Of a DNA stretch of 64,000 nucleotides, positions 1 to 7,569 are shown piece after piece. The stretch is from positions 41,636-105,635 of the forward strand of contig NZ_CABUOL010000010.1 of the NCBI RefSeq assembly GCF_902493215.1. The letters run 5' to 3'. The notes beneath the pieces were generated by a model, which worked only from the letters and a program-made list of their open reading frames with translations, was not told where the DNA came from and made no database searches. Positions within the stretch are counted from its first letter, which is position 1. Each line of letters starts with the position of its first letter. This DNA is from an uncultured Mediterranea sp. GTDB taxonomy: Bacteria; Bacteroidota; Bacteroidia; Bacteroidales; Bacteroidaceae. The position numbers were made by a program, and so were the translations under genes.

Positions 1-86
1 GGGCAATAGTGCATCGGGTTGTCGTTCATCAGCGTCGGTTTCTTGTAAACCAGGTTTTCAGGTTTGATGATATCTTCTTTTGTCAT
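1..86 (-). CDS. 2-oxoacid:ferredoxin oxidoreductase beta subunit, 5' end only
   Basis: Only the first 28 codons lie in the window; the gene continues off the left edge. The visible residues begin MTKEDIIKPENLVYKK and end MHYC, which matches the start of the TPP-binding beta subunits of the 2-oxoglutarate/2-oxoisovalerate ferredoxin oxidoreductases, where an HYCPGC motif follows. A strong ribosome binding site (AAGGAGGAGC on the minus strand, plus positions 91-100) precedes the ATG. It is the last visible gene of the minus-strand operon that starts at 1904. Identity rests on this short stretch and on the alpha and ferredoxin subunits upstream; substrate specificity cannot be read. Confidence 0.75.
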   Translation of the reverse strand, partial: MTKEDIIKPENLVYKKPTLMNDNPMHYC

Positions 87-98
87 AATTGCTCCTCC

Positions 99-266
99 TT
101 ATCTGTTAAATCGTACGAAGAATTCCATCACCTTGAAGAAAATGGCTGCCGCACATACATAGACGAAATCCATGAAGTCGTCGGACACGAAATAAGTGAT
201 GACGGCGGCTACAGCCAGTATGAGAAAGATGATGTTCAGTACGCTTCTTATTTTATCCGTTTCCAT
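99..266 (-). CDS. small single-span membrane protein, 55 aa
   Basis: An open frame of 55 codons (METDKIRSVLNIIFLI...) fits exactly between the alpha and beta subunit genes, with 12-base gaps on both sides. Residues about 8-27 form one hydrophobic segment, followed by a second, more aromatic stretch (about 31-50). No catalytic motif is visible. Its place inside the oxidoreductase operon suggests co-expression and perhaps a membrane-anchoring role for the complex, which is inference. I do not recognise the family. Confidence 0.6.
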   Translation of the reverse strand: METDKIRSVLNIIFLILAVAAVITYFVSDDFMDFVYVCAAAIFFKVMEFFVRFNR

Positions 267-278
267 CAGTCGAATGTG

Positions 279-1367
279 TTATTCTTTGACGATTATCTTT
301 TCCTTCAGGGCTGCAACGATTTCGTCCGGATCGGGGACGATACCTCCTAGACGGCCGAAGTGCTCGACACGTACCTTTCCGTTGACGGCCAGGCGGACAT
401 CTTCAATCATCTGTCCGGCATTCAGTTCGGTAACCAGCATGCCTTTTACCTTGTCGGCATAGGCGGCAATGGCCTTTGTGGGGAAGGGCCAGAGGGTAAT
501 GGGGCGCAGAATACCCACTTTGAAACCTTCTTCGCGGGCCAGTTCCATGGCTTTCTGTCCGATGCGTGCCATGGAGCCGAAGGCTACAATCAGGTAGTCG
601 GCATCTTCGCAGTTAATTTCTTCGAAACGGACTTCGTTCTCCTCTATCTGGCGGTACTTGGCCTGGAAACGGAGGTTGTTCTTTTCCATTTCTTCGGGTT
701 TCAGTTCGAGCGAAGTGATGATGTTGGGCTTGCGGTCCTTGGTCTTGCCCGTACTTGCCCAAGGACATTGGGCAATGACTTCGGCTTCTGTGCGGCGTGG
801 TTTGGCAGGCGGCAGCACCACTTTCTCCATCATCTGTCCGATGACGCCGTCGGCCAGGATGATGGCCGGATTGCGGTATTTGAAAGCCAGTTCGAAGGCC
901 AGTCCTACGAAGTCGGCCATTTCCTGTACCGATGCTGGAGCCAGTGCGATGAGGCGGTAGTCACCGTGTCCGCCACCTTTCACGGTTTGGAAATAGTCGG
1001 CCTGGCTGGGCTGGATGGTACCCAAGCCGGGACCTCCGCGCATAACGTTTACGATGAGGCAGGGCAATTCGGCACCTGCCAGATAAGAGATGCCTTCCTG
1101 TTTCAGGCTGACGCCGGGGCTGGATGATGAAGTCATTACCATCTTTCCACTTCCGGCACCGCCGTACACCATATTGATAGCGGCCACTTCACTTTCGGCC
1201 TGCAGCACTACCATGCCGGTAGTTTCCCAAGGCTTCAGTTCGGCCAGAGTTTCCAGTACTTCCGATTGGGGAGTAATCGGGTAGCCGAAGTATCCGTCGA
1301 CACCGCAGCGGATGGCGGCGTGGGCGATGGCTTCGTTCCCTTTCATTAAAACTACTTCTTCTGCCAT
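279..1367 (-). CDS. vorB: 2-oxoacid:ferredoxin oxidoreductase alpha subunit (VorB/KorA type)
   Basis: The 362-residue product matches the alpha subunit of 2-oxoacid:ferredoxin oxidoreductases, which decarboxylate a 2-oxoacid to an acyl-CoA and pass electrons to ferredoxin. The typical N-terminal pyrimidine-binding motif is present at residues 28-37 (GYPITPQSEV), followed by MVVLQAESEVAAINM and a C-terminal transketolase-C-like domain. Separate ferredoxin (1383-1610) and beta (1-86) subunit genes show a multi-subunit enzyme of the Vor/Kor arrangement. Branched-chain 2-oxoacids or 2-oxoglutarate are both possible substrates; the symbol vorB follows common annotation of Bacteroides homologues. 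Confidence 0.85.
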   Translation of the reverse strand: MAEEVVLMKGNEAIAHAAIRCGVDGYFGYPITPQSEVLETLAELKPWETTGMVVLQAESEVAAINMVYGGAGSGKMVMTSSSSPGVSLKQEGISYLAGAELPCLIVNVMRGGPGLGTIQPSQADYFQTVKGGGHGDYRLIALAPASVQEMADFVGLAFELAFKYRNPAIILADGVIGQMMEKVVLPPAKPRRTEAEVIAQCPWASTGKTKDRKPNIITSLELKPEEMEKNNLRFQAKYRQIEENEVRFEEINCEDADYLIVAFGSMARIGQKAMELAREEGFKVGILRPITLWPFPTKAIAAYADKVKGMLVTELNAGQMIEDVRLAVNGKVRVEHFGRLGGIVPDPDEIVAALKEKIIVKE

Positions 1368-1382
1368 ATTGCTCTATTGTTT

Positions 1383-1610
1383 TTATTCGACTTTAACTTT
1401 ATAAACCGAGATACATCCGTCGGGGCAGACCGTAGCGCACGACGTACAGCCGTTGCAAGTATCCTCCAGTATCTGGTGTGCATAATTATATCCTTTGATG
1501 TTCACCTCCTTGGTGAGGGCTATCACGTGGAGGGGACAAGCCACGACACACAAGTTGCACCCTTTGCAACGCTCGGTGTCCACTACAATTGCTCCTTTGA
1601 TTTTTGCCAT
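1383..1610 (-). CDS. vorD: 2-oxoacid:ferredoxin oxidoreductase ferredoxin (delta) subunit
   Basis: This 75-residue protein carries two CxxCxxCxxxCP-type motifs: C15/C18/C21/C25 and C52/C55/C58/C62. These would ligate two [4Fe-4S] clusters, as in the delta subunit of 2-oxoacid:ferredoxin oxidoreductases. It would relay electrons from the TPP site of the alpha/beta subunits to a soluble ferredoxin. It lies 15 bases upstream of the alpha subunit gene in the same operon. Length and motif spacing are normal for the family. Confidence 0.88.
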   Translation of the reverse strand: MAKIKGAIVVDTERCKGCNLCVVACPLHVIALTKEVNIKGYNYAHQILEDTCNGCTSCATVCPDGCISVYKVKVE

Positions 1611-1628
1611 AATTTACATTCCTTATAG

Positions 1629-1904
1629 TTATTGATTATACATGTCCTTGTTATAGAAGTTGAGTATGTCCATTACCATCGCGTAGGCGTGTCGGGCAGG
1701 GCTGTCCGGATTGATGTCCATGGCGCGGCGATAGTTGTTGAGTGCCTGCTGCCAGTTCCCTTGTTTTCGTCGTGCGTTGCCATAGAGGTAATAGGCTTCA
1801 TCGAGATTCGTTTCAGAAGTCTGAAGGAAGACGTCCAGTTCCTGGCAGGCCTCTTCCACTTTTCCTTGGCTGATGTATTCTTTGACGAGATCCAGCTTTT
1901 CCAT
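1629..1904 (-). CDS. small TPR-repeat protein heading the oxidoreductase operon
   Basis: The 91-residue product contains two tetratricopeptide-like helical pairs. Residues about 33-66 give the clearest repeat (AYYLYGNARRKQGNWQQALN, then RRAMDINPDSP). It has no signal peptide and should be cytoplasmic. It is the first gene of the vor operon, 18 bases from the ferredoxin subunit, and a TAnnTTTG box lies 25 bases upstream of its ATG. A role as assembly or protein-interaction factor for the oxidoreductase is inferred from position only. Confidence 0.75.
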   Translation of the reverse strand: MEKLDLVKEYISQGKVEEACQELDVFLQTSETNLDEAYYLYGNARRKQGNWQQALNNYRRAMDINPDSPARHAYAMVMDILNFYNKDMYNQ

Positions 1905-1928
1905 TTTTCAATTCCTTGGTTCGGCTTA

Positions 1929-1936
1929 CAAAGATA
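1929..1936 (-). promoter_or_regulatory. -7 box of the vor operon promoter
   Basis: The minus strand reads TATCTTTG, a perfect match to the Bacteroidetes -7 consensus TAnnTTTG, 24 bases before the ATG at 1904. I see no clear TTTG -33 element at the usual spacing, so the call rests on the -7 box and position. Confidence 0.55.
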
Positions 1937-2132
1937 GCTTTTTATCTTGGACAATGGTCATCTTATGTGTGAAAAATAAGAAAATGCTGCGGTTCTTCTC
2001 AAGCAAGGTGAGGGTCGGATGCTTTGTAAGTGATTTTTTGAGGGGTAGGGAGGATGATACAATTGTGTGATGTGTAGGGCGGTATTTATAGTTCAGGCGG
2101 TCTGTAATGTTGCTGCATCTTGTCTGCAACTT

Positions 2133-2220
2133 CTCTGCAAAGCGTTTGCAGTTTCTCTGCAAAACGTTTGCAGTGTTTCTGCAAGTACTTTGCAGTGTTT
2201 CTGCAAAGCTTTTGCAGTGC
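2133..2220. repeat. tandem array of four 22-base dyad units (CTGCAAA-N3-TTTGCAG)
   Basis: Four consecutive 22-base units start at 2133, 2155, 2177 and 2199. Three of them contain CTGCAAA, three variable bases and TTTGCAG; the third has CTGCAAGTACTTTGCAG, which keeps the symmetry apart from one G-T position. The arms are conserved while the centre changes, so dyad symmetry appears to be under selection or is generated by the copying mechanism. Degenerate copies may extend left to about 2110. There are no spacers, so it is not CRISPR. Confidence 0.85.
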
Positions 2221-2292
2221 TTTGGCCAATGTGTCCCCCCCCCCTTGTCGGATTGCGGTATGCCAGTGGCTTTGTACACATCAGAAAAATAA

Positions 2293-2335
2293 TGCGGGTG
2301 ACCGTATCGACAAAGATGTCACACAGTCACCCGCA
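2293..2335 (-). terminator. terminator downstream of rpiB
   Basis: A perfect 10-base stem (TGCGGGTGAC at 2293-2302, GTCACCCGCA at 2326-2335) encloses a 23-base loop. On the minus strand it is followed by ATTATTTTTCTG. It lies 27 bases past the rpiB stop codon. Confidence 0.65.
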
Positions 2336-2362
2336 CTTTGGGTTATGGGGTTGAGCCGATTC

Positions 2363-2800
2363 CTATTCTCTGACAGGAATCTTGTCTATCCGCTTCTGGT
2401 GTCGTCCGCCTTCGAAGGGAGTGGCGAAGAACTCGGTCATGATGCGGTCGGCTTCTTCGGGAGTGATGAAACGGCCGGGCATGACGAGTACGTTGGCATC
2501 GTTGTGCTGGCGGGACAGGTGGGCTATCTCCGGTATCCAGCACAAGGCGGCACGTATCCCCTGGTGCTTGTTCAGTGTCATTCCTATTCCTTCACCACTG
2601 CCACAGATGGCAATGCCCGGATAACACTCACCTGCTTCAACGGCCCGTGCCAACGGATGGGCGAAGTCAGGATAATCACAGCTTTCGGCGGTGTAGGTAC
2701 CGAAGTCTTTGTAGGACCAGCCGCGGGCGTCAAGCCATTGCTTCACGTATTGCTTCAGTTCGAAGCCTGCGTGGTCGGATGCTAAACCTATTGTTTTCAT
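2363..2800 (-). CDS. rpiB: ribose-5-phosphate isomerase B
   Basis: RpiB interconverts ribose 5-phosphate and ribulose 5-phosphate in the non-oxidative pentose phosphate pathway. The product (145 aa from ATG at 2800, normal family length) begins MKTIGLASDHAGFELK, carrying the family's SDHAG motif. It has the conserved ICGSGEGIGM segment with the probable catalytic cysteine at residue 66. A TTG at 2809 would add three residues and overlap the tkt stop codon; the ATG is the better start. It follows tkt almost without a gap, so both are probably translated from one mRNA, which fits their shared pathway. Confidence 0.92.
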   Translation of the reverse strand: MKTIGLASDHAGFELKQYVKQWLDARGWSYKDFGTYTAESCDYPDFAHPLARAVEAGECYPGIAICGSGEGIGMTLNKHQGIRAALCWIPEIAHLSRQHNDANVLVMPGRFITPEEADRIMTEFFATPFEGGRHQKRIDKIPVRE

Positions 2801-2805
2801 GTCGT

Positions 2806-4815
2806 TCAAATCATTTCTTTAACTTGTTTGTAAACGTTTTCGGCGGTGAAGCCCAGCTTTTCGTCCAGAACTTTGTATGGTGCCGAATAACCGAATGACG
2901 GAAGGCCCCATACTTTGCCATGAGCTCCTACGAGTCCTTCAAGTGTGACGGGAAGTCCTGCCGTGAGACCGAACACCTTGGCTCCGGTAGGAATGATACT
3001 CTCCTGATAATCCTTGGGCTGGCTGCGGAAAAGTCCTTCGGATGGGGCCGATACAATACGTACACGGATACCATCTTTCCGGAGCAGTGCAGCTCCGGCA
3101 ACCAATGTTGAAACTTCGGAACCGGATGCTACCAACACAACATCGGGATTCTCGTCGGAGCCGGTCACAATATAGGCACCACGGGCGGTTTGTGTATAGT
3201 CGTTGCCGGCAGGCAGGTTGGTAATGTTTTGTCTGGAAAGGATGAGAGCCGTAGGAGTGGCTGTATTTTCCATTGCCAGACGCCAAGCTTCGGTTGTCTC
3301 TTCGACATCGGCAGGGCGGAGTACCAGCATGGAATTGTGTCCTTTATGGTTCTTCAGTTTTTCCATCAGACGGATTTGGGCTTCTTGCTCTACGGGTTCG
3401 TGAGTCGGTCCGTCTTCACCTACACGGAATGCATCGTGGCTCCAGATGAATTTGATAGGCACTTCCATCAGAGCAGCCATGCGGATGGCAGGTTTCATAT
3501 AGTCGGAGAATACGAAGAATGTACCGCAGGCAGGGATGACACCGCCATGCAGTGCCATGCCGATGCAGCAGCATGCCATGGTAAGTTCGGAAACACCGGC
3601 TTGAAGGAAGGCTCCGCTGAAGTCACCTTTCTGGAAGGCATGTGTCTTTTTGAGGAAGCCGTCTGTTTTATCGGAGTTGGAAAGATCGGCAGATGAGACA
3701 ACCATGTTTTCTACCTTTGTAGCCAGCAGTCCCAATACAATGGCCGATGCGGCACGTGTAGCGACATCCGGCTTTTGCGTGATACTGTTCCAGTCAATCG
3801 GGGGAATCTTCCCGGAGAAGAAATCTTCGAGTTTGGCTGCCAGTTCGGGATTTTCCTTGGCCCACTGAGCCTTGGCTGCATAGCGTTCGGCTACAATCTT
3901 ACGCAGTTCTTCGGCGCGACGGGCATAGAGTTCGGCTACTTCAGGGAAAATGACGAACGGATTTTCAGGATCACCATTCAGATTCTTTATAGTATTGATG
4001 TAGGCATCGCCGCCGAGAGGAGCGCCATGGGTGGCGCAGCAGGATTCATAGCTGCTTCCGTCTGCTCTGCGTGCTCCTTTACCCATTACTGTGTGTCCGA
4101 TAATGAGGGTGGGGCGTTCGTCTTCAGCTTTTGCTTCAACCAGTGCCTTGCGGATTTCGTCAGGGTTGTTGCCGTCGATGGTGATGACCTTCCATCCCCA
4201 CGCTTCATATTTCTTGGCTGTATCTTCGGTTGTAACCTCTTTGGTTTCAGTTGAAAGCTGTATATCATTGGCATCGTAGAACATGATCAGATTGTCAAGT
4301 CCCAAGGTGCCGGCAATGCGGCCGCTGCCTTGTGAGATTTCTTCCTGTACGCCACCATCGGAAATAAAAGCATAGATGGTTTGGTTCATGACTTCTCCGA
4401 AGCGTGCTTTCAGGAATTTGGCTGCGATTGCGGCACCTACCGCAAAAGTATGTCCTTGCCCCAGAGGACCTGAAGTGTTTTCGATACCACGCATAATGTC
4501 GCGTTCAGGATGTCCGGGTGTGGGGCTTCCCCATTGGCGGAATTCTTTCAGTTCGTCGATTGTGAACTTACCTGTCAGGGCTAATTGCGCATAGAGCATG
4601 GGAGACATGTGACCTGGGTCAAGAAAGAAACGGTCACGACCTTCCCATGCGGGTCTTTCGGGATCGTATATCAGAAATTCAGAAAACAATACGTTTACAA
4701 AGTCGGCACCGCCCATTGCGCCGCCGGGGTGTCCCGACTTGGCTTTCTCTACCATGGAGGCGGCAAGAATGCGGATATTGTCTGCCGCGCGGTTCATTAG
4801 CTTGTTATCGTTCAT
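2806..4815 (-). CDS. tkt: transketolase
   Basis: Transketolase moves two-carbon ketol units between sugar phosphates using thiamine diphosphate. The 669-residue protein has the usual order: an N-terminal TPP-binding domain with the GDG-like motif in AFISDGGVQEE, a central pyrimidine-binding domain, and a C-terminal domain (NPDVVLVASGSEVSTL). N-terminal GHPGGAMGGADF and the LGQG motif in SGPLGQGHTFAVGAAIA are also present. It is the first gene of a tkt-rpiB operon; the stop codon lies a few bases from the rpiB ATG. A minus-strand TATCTTTG box 37 bases upstream is the likely promoter. Confidence 0.95.
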   Translation of the reverse strand: MNDNKLMNRAADNIRILAASMVEKAKSGHPGGAMGGADFVNVLFSEFLIYDPERPAWEGRDRFFLDPGHMSPMLYAQLALTGKFTIDELKEFRQWGSPTPGHPERDIMRGIENTSGPLGQGHTFAVGAAIAAKFLKARFGEVMNQTIYAFISDGGVQEEISQGSGRIAGTLGLDNLIMFYDANDIQLSTETKEVTTEDTAKKYEAWGWKVITIDGNNPDEIRKALVEAKAEDERPTLIIGHTVMGKGARRADGSSYESCCATHGAPLGGDAYINTIKNLNGDPENPFVIFPEVAELYARRAEELRKIVAERYAAKAQWAKENPELAAKLEDFFSGKIPPIDWNSITQKPDVATRAASAIVLGLLATKVENMVVSSADLSNSDKTDGFLKKTHAFQKGDFSGAFLQAGVSELTMACCCIGMALHGGVIPACGTFFVFSDYMKPAIRMAALMEVPIKFIWSHDAFRVGEDGPTHEPVEQEAQIRLMEKLKNHKGHNSMLVLRPADVEETTEAWRLAMENTATPTALILSRQNITNLPAGNDYTQTARGAYIVTGSDENPDVVLVASGSEVSTLVAGAALLRKDGIRVRIVSAPSEGLFRSQPKDYQESIIPTGAKVFGLTAGLPVTLEGLVGAHGKVWGLPSFGYSAPYKVLDEKLGFTAENVYKQVKEMI

Positions 4816-4852
4816 GTTTTAACAGTTTAAAGGATTAGCTCTATTCATAGGA

Positions 4853-4860
4853 CAAAGATA
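4853..4860 (-). promoter_or_regulatory. -7 box of the tkt promoter
   Basis: The minus strand reads TATCTTTG (consensus TAnnTTTG), giving a leader of about 30 bases before the tkt ATG at 4815. No convincing -33 TTTG is seen at 19-21 bases. Confidence 0.5.
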
Positions 4861-4923
4861 GGCTTTTATGCGTGAATATCCATCGTGATTGCCTGTCTTT
4901 TTTACTGTATGAGGGATAAATAT

Positions 4924-4964
4924 GAAAAAATCCCCTTCTCCAGTAAAGTCTGGAGAAGGGGATT
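4924..4964 (-). terminator. rho-independent terminator of the galactose operon
   Basis: A perfect 15-base stem (AATCCCCTTCTCCAG at 4929-4943 and its complement at 4950-4964) with a six-base loop is followed on the minus strand by a run of T. It lies 32 bases beyond the galK stop and separates the galactose operon from tkt-rpiB. Confidence 0.9.
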
Positions 4965-4995
4965 GGGTTTTGTATACAGATGAAATCCGGAACTC

Positions 4996-6150
4996 TTATT
5001 CCAGTCGGCGAGCGCCGTCTCCGATGACTACATCGTAAATCTTCGGGCTTCTACCGAACTTGTTCTTGAATTCTTCTTTTGCCTTTTCTACAAAAGTGCT
5101 GTATAGTTCATCTTTAACCAGATTGATGGTACATCCACCGAAACCGCCACCCATTACTCGTGATCCTGTTACACCACAATCGAAGGCTAGATCGTTTAGG
5201 AAGTCCAGTTCCTCACAGCTTACTTCGTAGAGTTTGCTCATGCCATGGTGGGTCTCGTACATCTTCTGTCCGACGGTTTCATAATCACCTTTTTCGAGAG
5301 CATCGCAAACGTCGAGTACGCGTTGGATTTCTTCGATGACATATTCTGCGCGTTTGTAGTCTTCTTCTGAAACGTCGGCCTTTACAGCTTCAAGCATTTC
5401 CATGGTACAATCGCGAAGGAATTCTACATGAGGATGATTCTTTTGAATGGCTGCAACGACAGCTTCACAGCTCTGGCGACGCTTGTTGTAGGCCGATGAA
5501 GCCAATTCGTGTTTTACTACCGAATCAACCAATACGAGGCGATATCCTTTCGGATCGAAGGGGAAGTACTGGTATTCCAAGGAACGGCAGTCCAGGCGGA
5601 TAAGGCTTCCTTTCTTGCCAAATACAGACGCGAACTGGTCCATGATACCACAGTTGACACCGCAATAATTGTGTTCCGTAGCTTGTCCTACCTTGGCAAG
5701 TTCGAATTTATCAATCTTATTGTCACCGAAGAGGTCGTTCAGCGCATATGCATACGTACTCTCTAATGCTGCAGAAGATGACATGCCGGCGCCGAGAGGT
5801 ACATCACCTGCAAAAGCAGTATTGAATCCCTTGACTTCTACACCACGTTTGATCATTTCGCGACATACACCGAAAATGTAACGGGCCCAGCTGGCGCGCG
5901 GAGCGTCTTCTTCATTCAAGCCAAATTCCACATAATCCTTCAGGTCAATGGAGTAAGCTTTTACTATGTTGGTTCCATTGGGCTTGATTTCAGCAATCAT
6001 TCCCTTGTCGATAGCTCCGGGAAATACAAATCCACCATTATAGTCGGTATGTTCACCAATGAGGTTGATACGACCCGGAGATGCATATACAGCTCCTGTT
6101 GTTCCGTCAAAATGTTTGATGAAACGACTTCTTACGTGTTCTATATCCAT
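4996..6150 (-). CDS. galK: galactokinase
   Basis: GalK phosphorylates alpha-D-galactose to galactose 1-phosphate, the first committed Leloir step. The 384-residue GHMP-family kinase shows the galactokinase signature GRINLIGEHTDYNGG (residues 26-40), the GHMP ATP-binding motif GAGMSSSAALE (about 120-130) and the C-terminal motif RVMGGGFGGCTINLV. Length is typical. It is the last gene of a galM-permease-galK operon on the minus strand, 70 bases after the permease, and a terminator follows. Confidence 0.96.
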   Translation of the reverse strand: MDIEHVRSRFIKHFDGTTGAVYASPGRINLIGEHTDYNGGFVFPGAIDKGMIAEIKPNGTNIVKAYSIDLKDYVEFGLNEEDAPRASWARYIFGVCREMIKRGVEVKGFNTAFAGDVPLGAGMSSSAALESTYAYALNDLFGDNKIDKFELAKVGQATEHNYCGVNCGIMDQFASVFGKKGSLIRLDCRSLEYQYFPFDPKGYRLVLVDSVVKHELASSAYNKRRQSCEAVVAAIQKNHPHVEFLRDCTMEMLEAVKADVSEEDYKRAEYVIEEIQRVLDVCDALEKGDYETVGQKMYETHHGMSKLYEVSCEELDFLNDLAFDCGVTGSRVMGGGFGGCTINLVKDELYSTFVEKAKEEFKNKFGRSPKIYDVVIGDGARRLE

Positions 6151-6220
6151 GATACTTATAATTTATTAGGTGAATAATAAAAATTACCTGTTATTTCTTT
6201 TGTATTAAAGTCTTCTTTAT

Positions 6221-7531
6221 TTAATCTACAGGAATGTCCTTGTTGACATTCTTGCAACCGATAAGGCCGTAATAAAGCAGATAGGCTAAAGCTATGATGA
6301 TAACCCAATAGCTGTTCATAAATCCGGCAACGTCGGCCAGCCATCCCTGGATAACGGGCAGGATACCGCCACCGCATACCAATACCATGAACAAGCCAGA
6401 AGCTGCTGCCAGATATTTGCCTAAACCTTCGACTGCCAAATTGAAGATACCGCCCCACATGATGGAGGTACACAGACCTACCAGTACCAGATACATGGCG
6501 TTGACAGGCACTTCGGCCATACCAAATGAAAGACCTCCTGTTTCACCCTGCTGCAATACGGGCAGGTTTACCAAAGTTTCTGTGGAAGAGAAGATAGCCA
6601 ACAATACTAAAATCAATCCCAAGCCTGAAGTGAAAATCATCATGACACGACTTGAAATCTTGGCACCCAACGATGCTCCGGCCAGACGACCTACCAACAT
6701 CAGTAACCAATATGTTCCTACAACAAATCCAGAGATGGTGGATGAAATACCTGCACCACCTTTCTCAACAGGGTCGGTGAGGAACAGGTTCAATGTACCC
6801 GGTACACCAACTTCAACACCTACGTATACAAAAATGGCGATGGCTCCCAATACAAAGTGACGAAACTTCAGTGCACCTTTCATTAAGGTACCGATAGATT
6901 CAGTCGATTTAGTTTGGCTGGGTTCAGGGATGTTGACGAACAAGAGTACAAAGAATGCAAAAGCAAATACGGCCATTGCGGTATACATTACAGGGAAGAT
7001 CTGTGAAATGGTAGCTTTTTCTACTGAACCGGCAATGAGAATACCTACAAACATCGGGGTGATGGTTGCCATGACAGAGTTGAACGAACCACCAACTTGG
7101 ATGAGCTGGTTACCCTTGTTACCTTCACCACCCAACTTGTTCAACATCGGGTTTACTACCGTATTGAGCAAACACATGGAAAAACCTGAAATGAAAGCTC
7201 CGCACAAGTAAACGGCAAATGCTGATGATGGACTGGCATGGCCGGAAAGATATTGTACTCCTACGCCGACAAATCCGATAGCAACTGCAATGAGAGCTGT
7301 TTTCTTGTAACCGACTCTGGTTAAAAGAATACCGCTGGGGATACCCATTACTGCGTAGGCAATGAAGTTTCCTAAGTTACCCAACATACCTAAAGCATTG
7401 GATACGGAAAATTGATTCTTTAATACAATCCCCATCGGGGCTGCGAGATTCGTAACAAATGCAATCATACCAAAAAGGAAAATCATAGTAATGATGGCAA
7501 TAATGTTACCGTTCTTTTGTTGTTGTGTCAT
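6221..7531 (-). CDS. sugar MFS transporter (glucose/galactose type)
   Basis: This 436-residue protein is a 12-helix major facilitator with the FucP/GluP-type layout: an N-terminal FLFGMIAFVTNLAAP segment and a QLIQVGGSFNSVMATITPMF helix. Its place between galactose mutarotase and galactokinase implies proton- or sodium-coupled uptake of galactose (or glucose) across the inner membrane. No catalytic motif tells glucose from galactose, so the substrate is inferred from the operon. It lies 38 bases downstream of galM. Confidence 0.88.
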   Translation of the reverse strand: MTQQQKNGNIIAIITMIFLFGMIAFVTNLAAPMGIVLKNQFSVSNALGMLGNLGNFIAYAVMGIPSGILLTRVGYKKTALIAVAIGFVGVGVQYLSGHASPSSAFAVYLCGAFISGFSMCLLNTVVNPMLNKLGGEGNKGNQLIQVGGSFNSVMATITPMFVGILIAGSVEKATISQIFPVMYTAMAVFAFAFFVLLFVNIPEPSQTKSTESIGTLMKGALKFRHFVLGAIAIFVYVGVEVGVPGTLNLFLTDPVEKGGAGISSTISGFVVGTYWLLMLVGRLAGASLGAKISSRVMMIFTSGLGLILVLLAIFSSTETLVNLPVLQQGETGGLSFGMAEVPVNAMYLVLVGLCTSIMWGGIFNLAVEGLGKYLAAASGLFMVLVCGGGILPVIQGWLADVAGFMNSYWVIIIALAYLLYYGLIGCKNVNKDIPVD

Positions 7532-7569
7532 TTTTTTAGTTTTTAGTGTTTATAAAGAGGTTGATTAAT

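Larger units (their letters stand above)
1937..2362. other. intergenic region with dyad array, C tract and terminator
   Basis: No gene is visible between the vor promoter and the end of rpiB. The stretch holds a 22-base tandem dyad array (2133-2220), a run of ten C residues (2235-2244) and the rpiB terminator hairpin (2293-2335). Short open frames here only read through the repeats. Confidence 0.7.

Noticed and set aside
2133..2220. CRISPR array
   Set aside because: Units are contiguous with no spacers, the period is only 22 bases and there are no cas genes.
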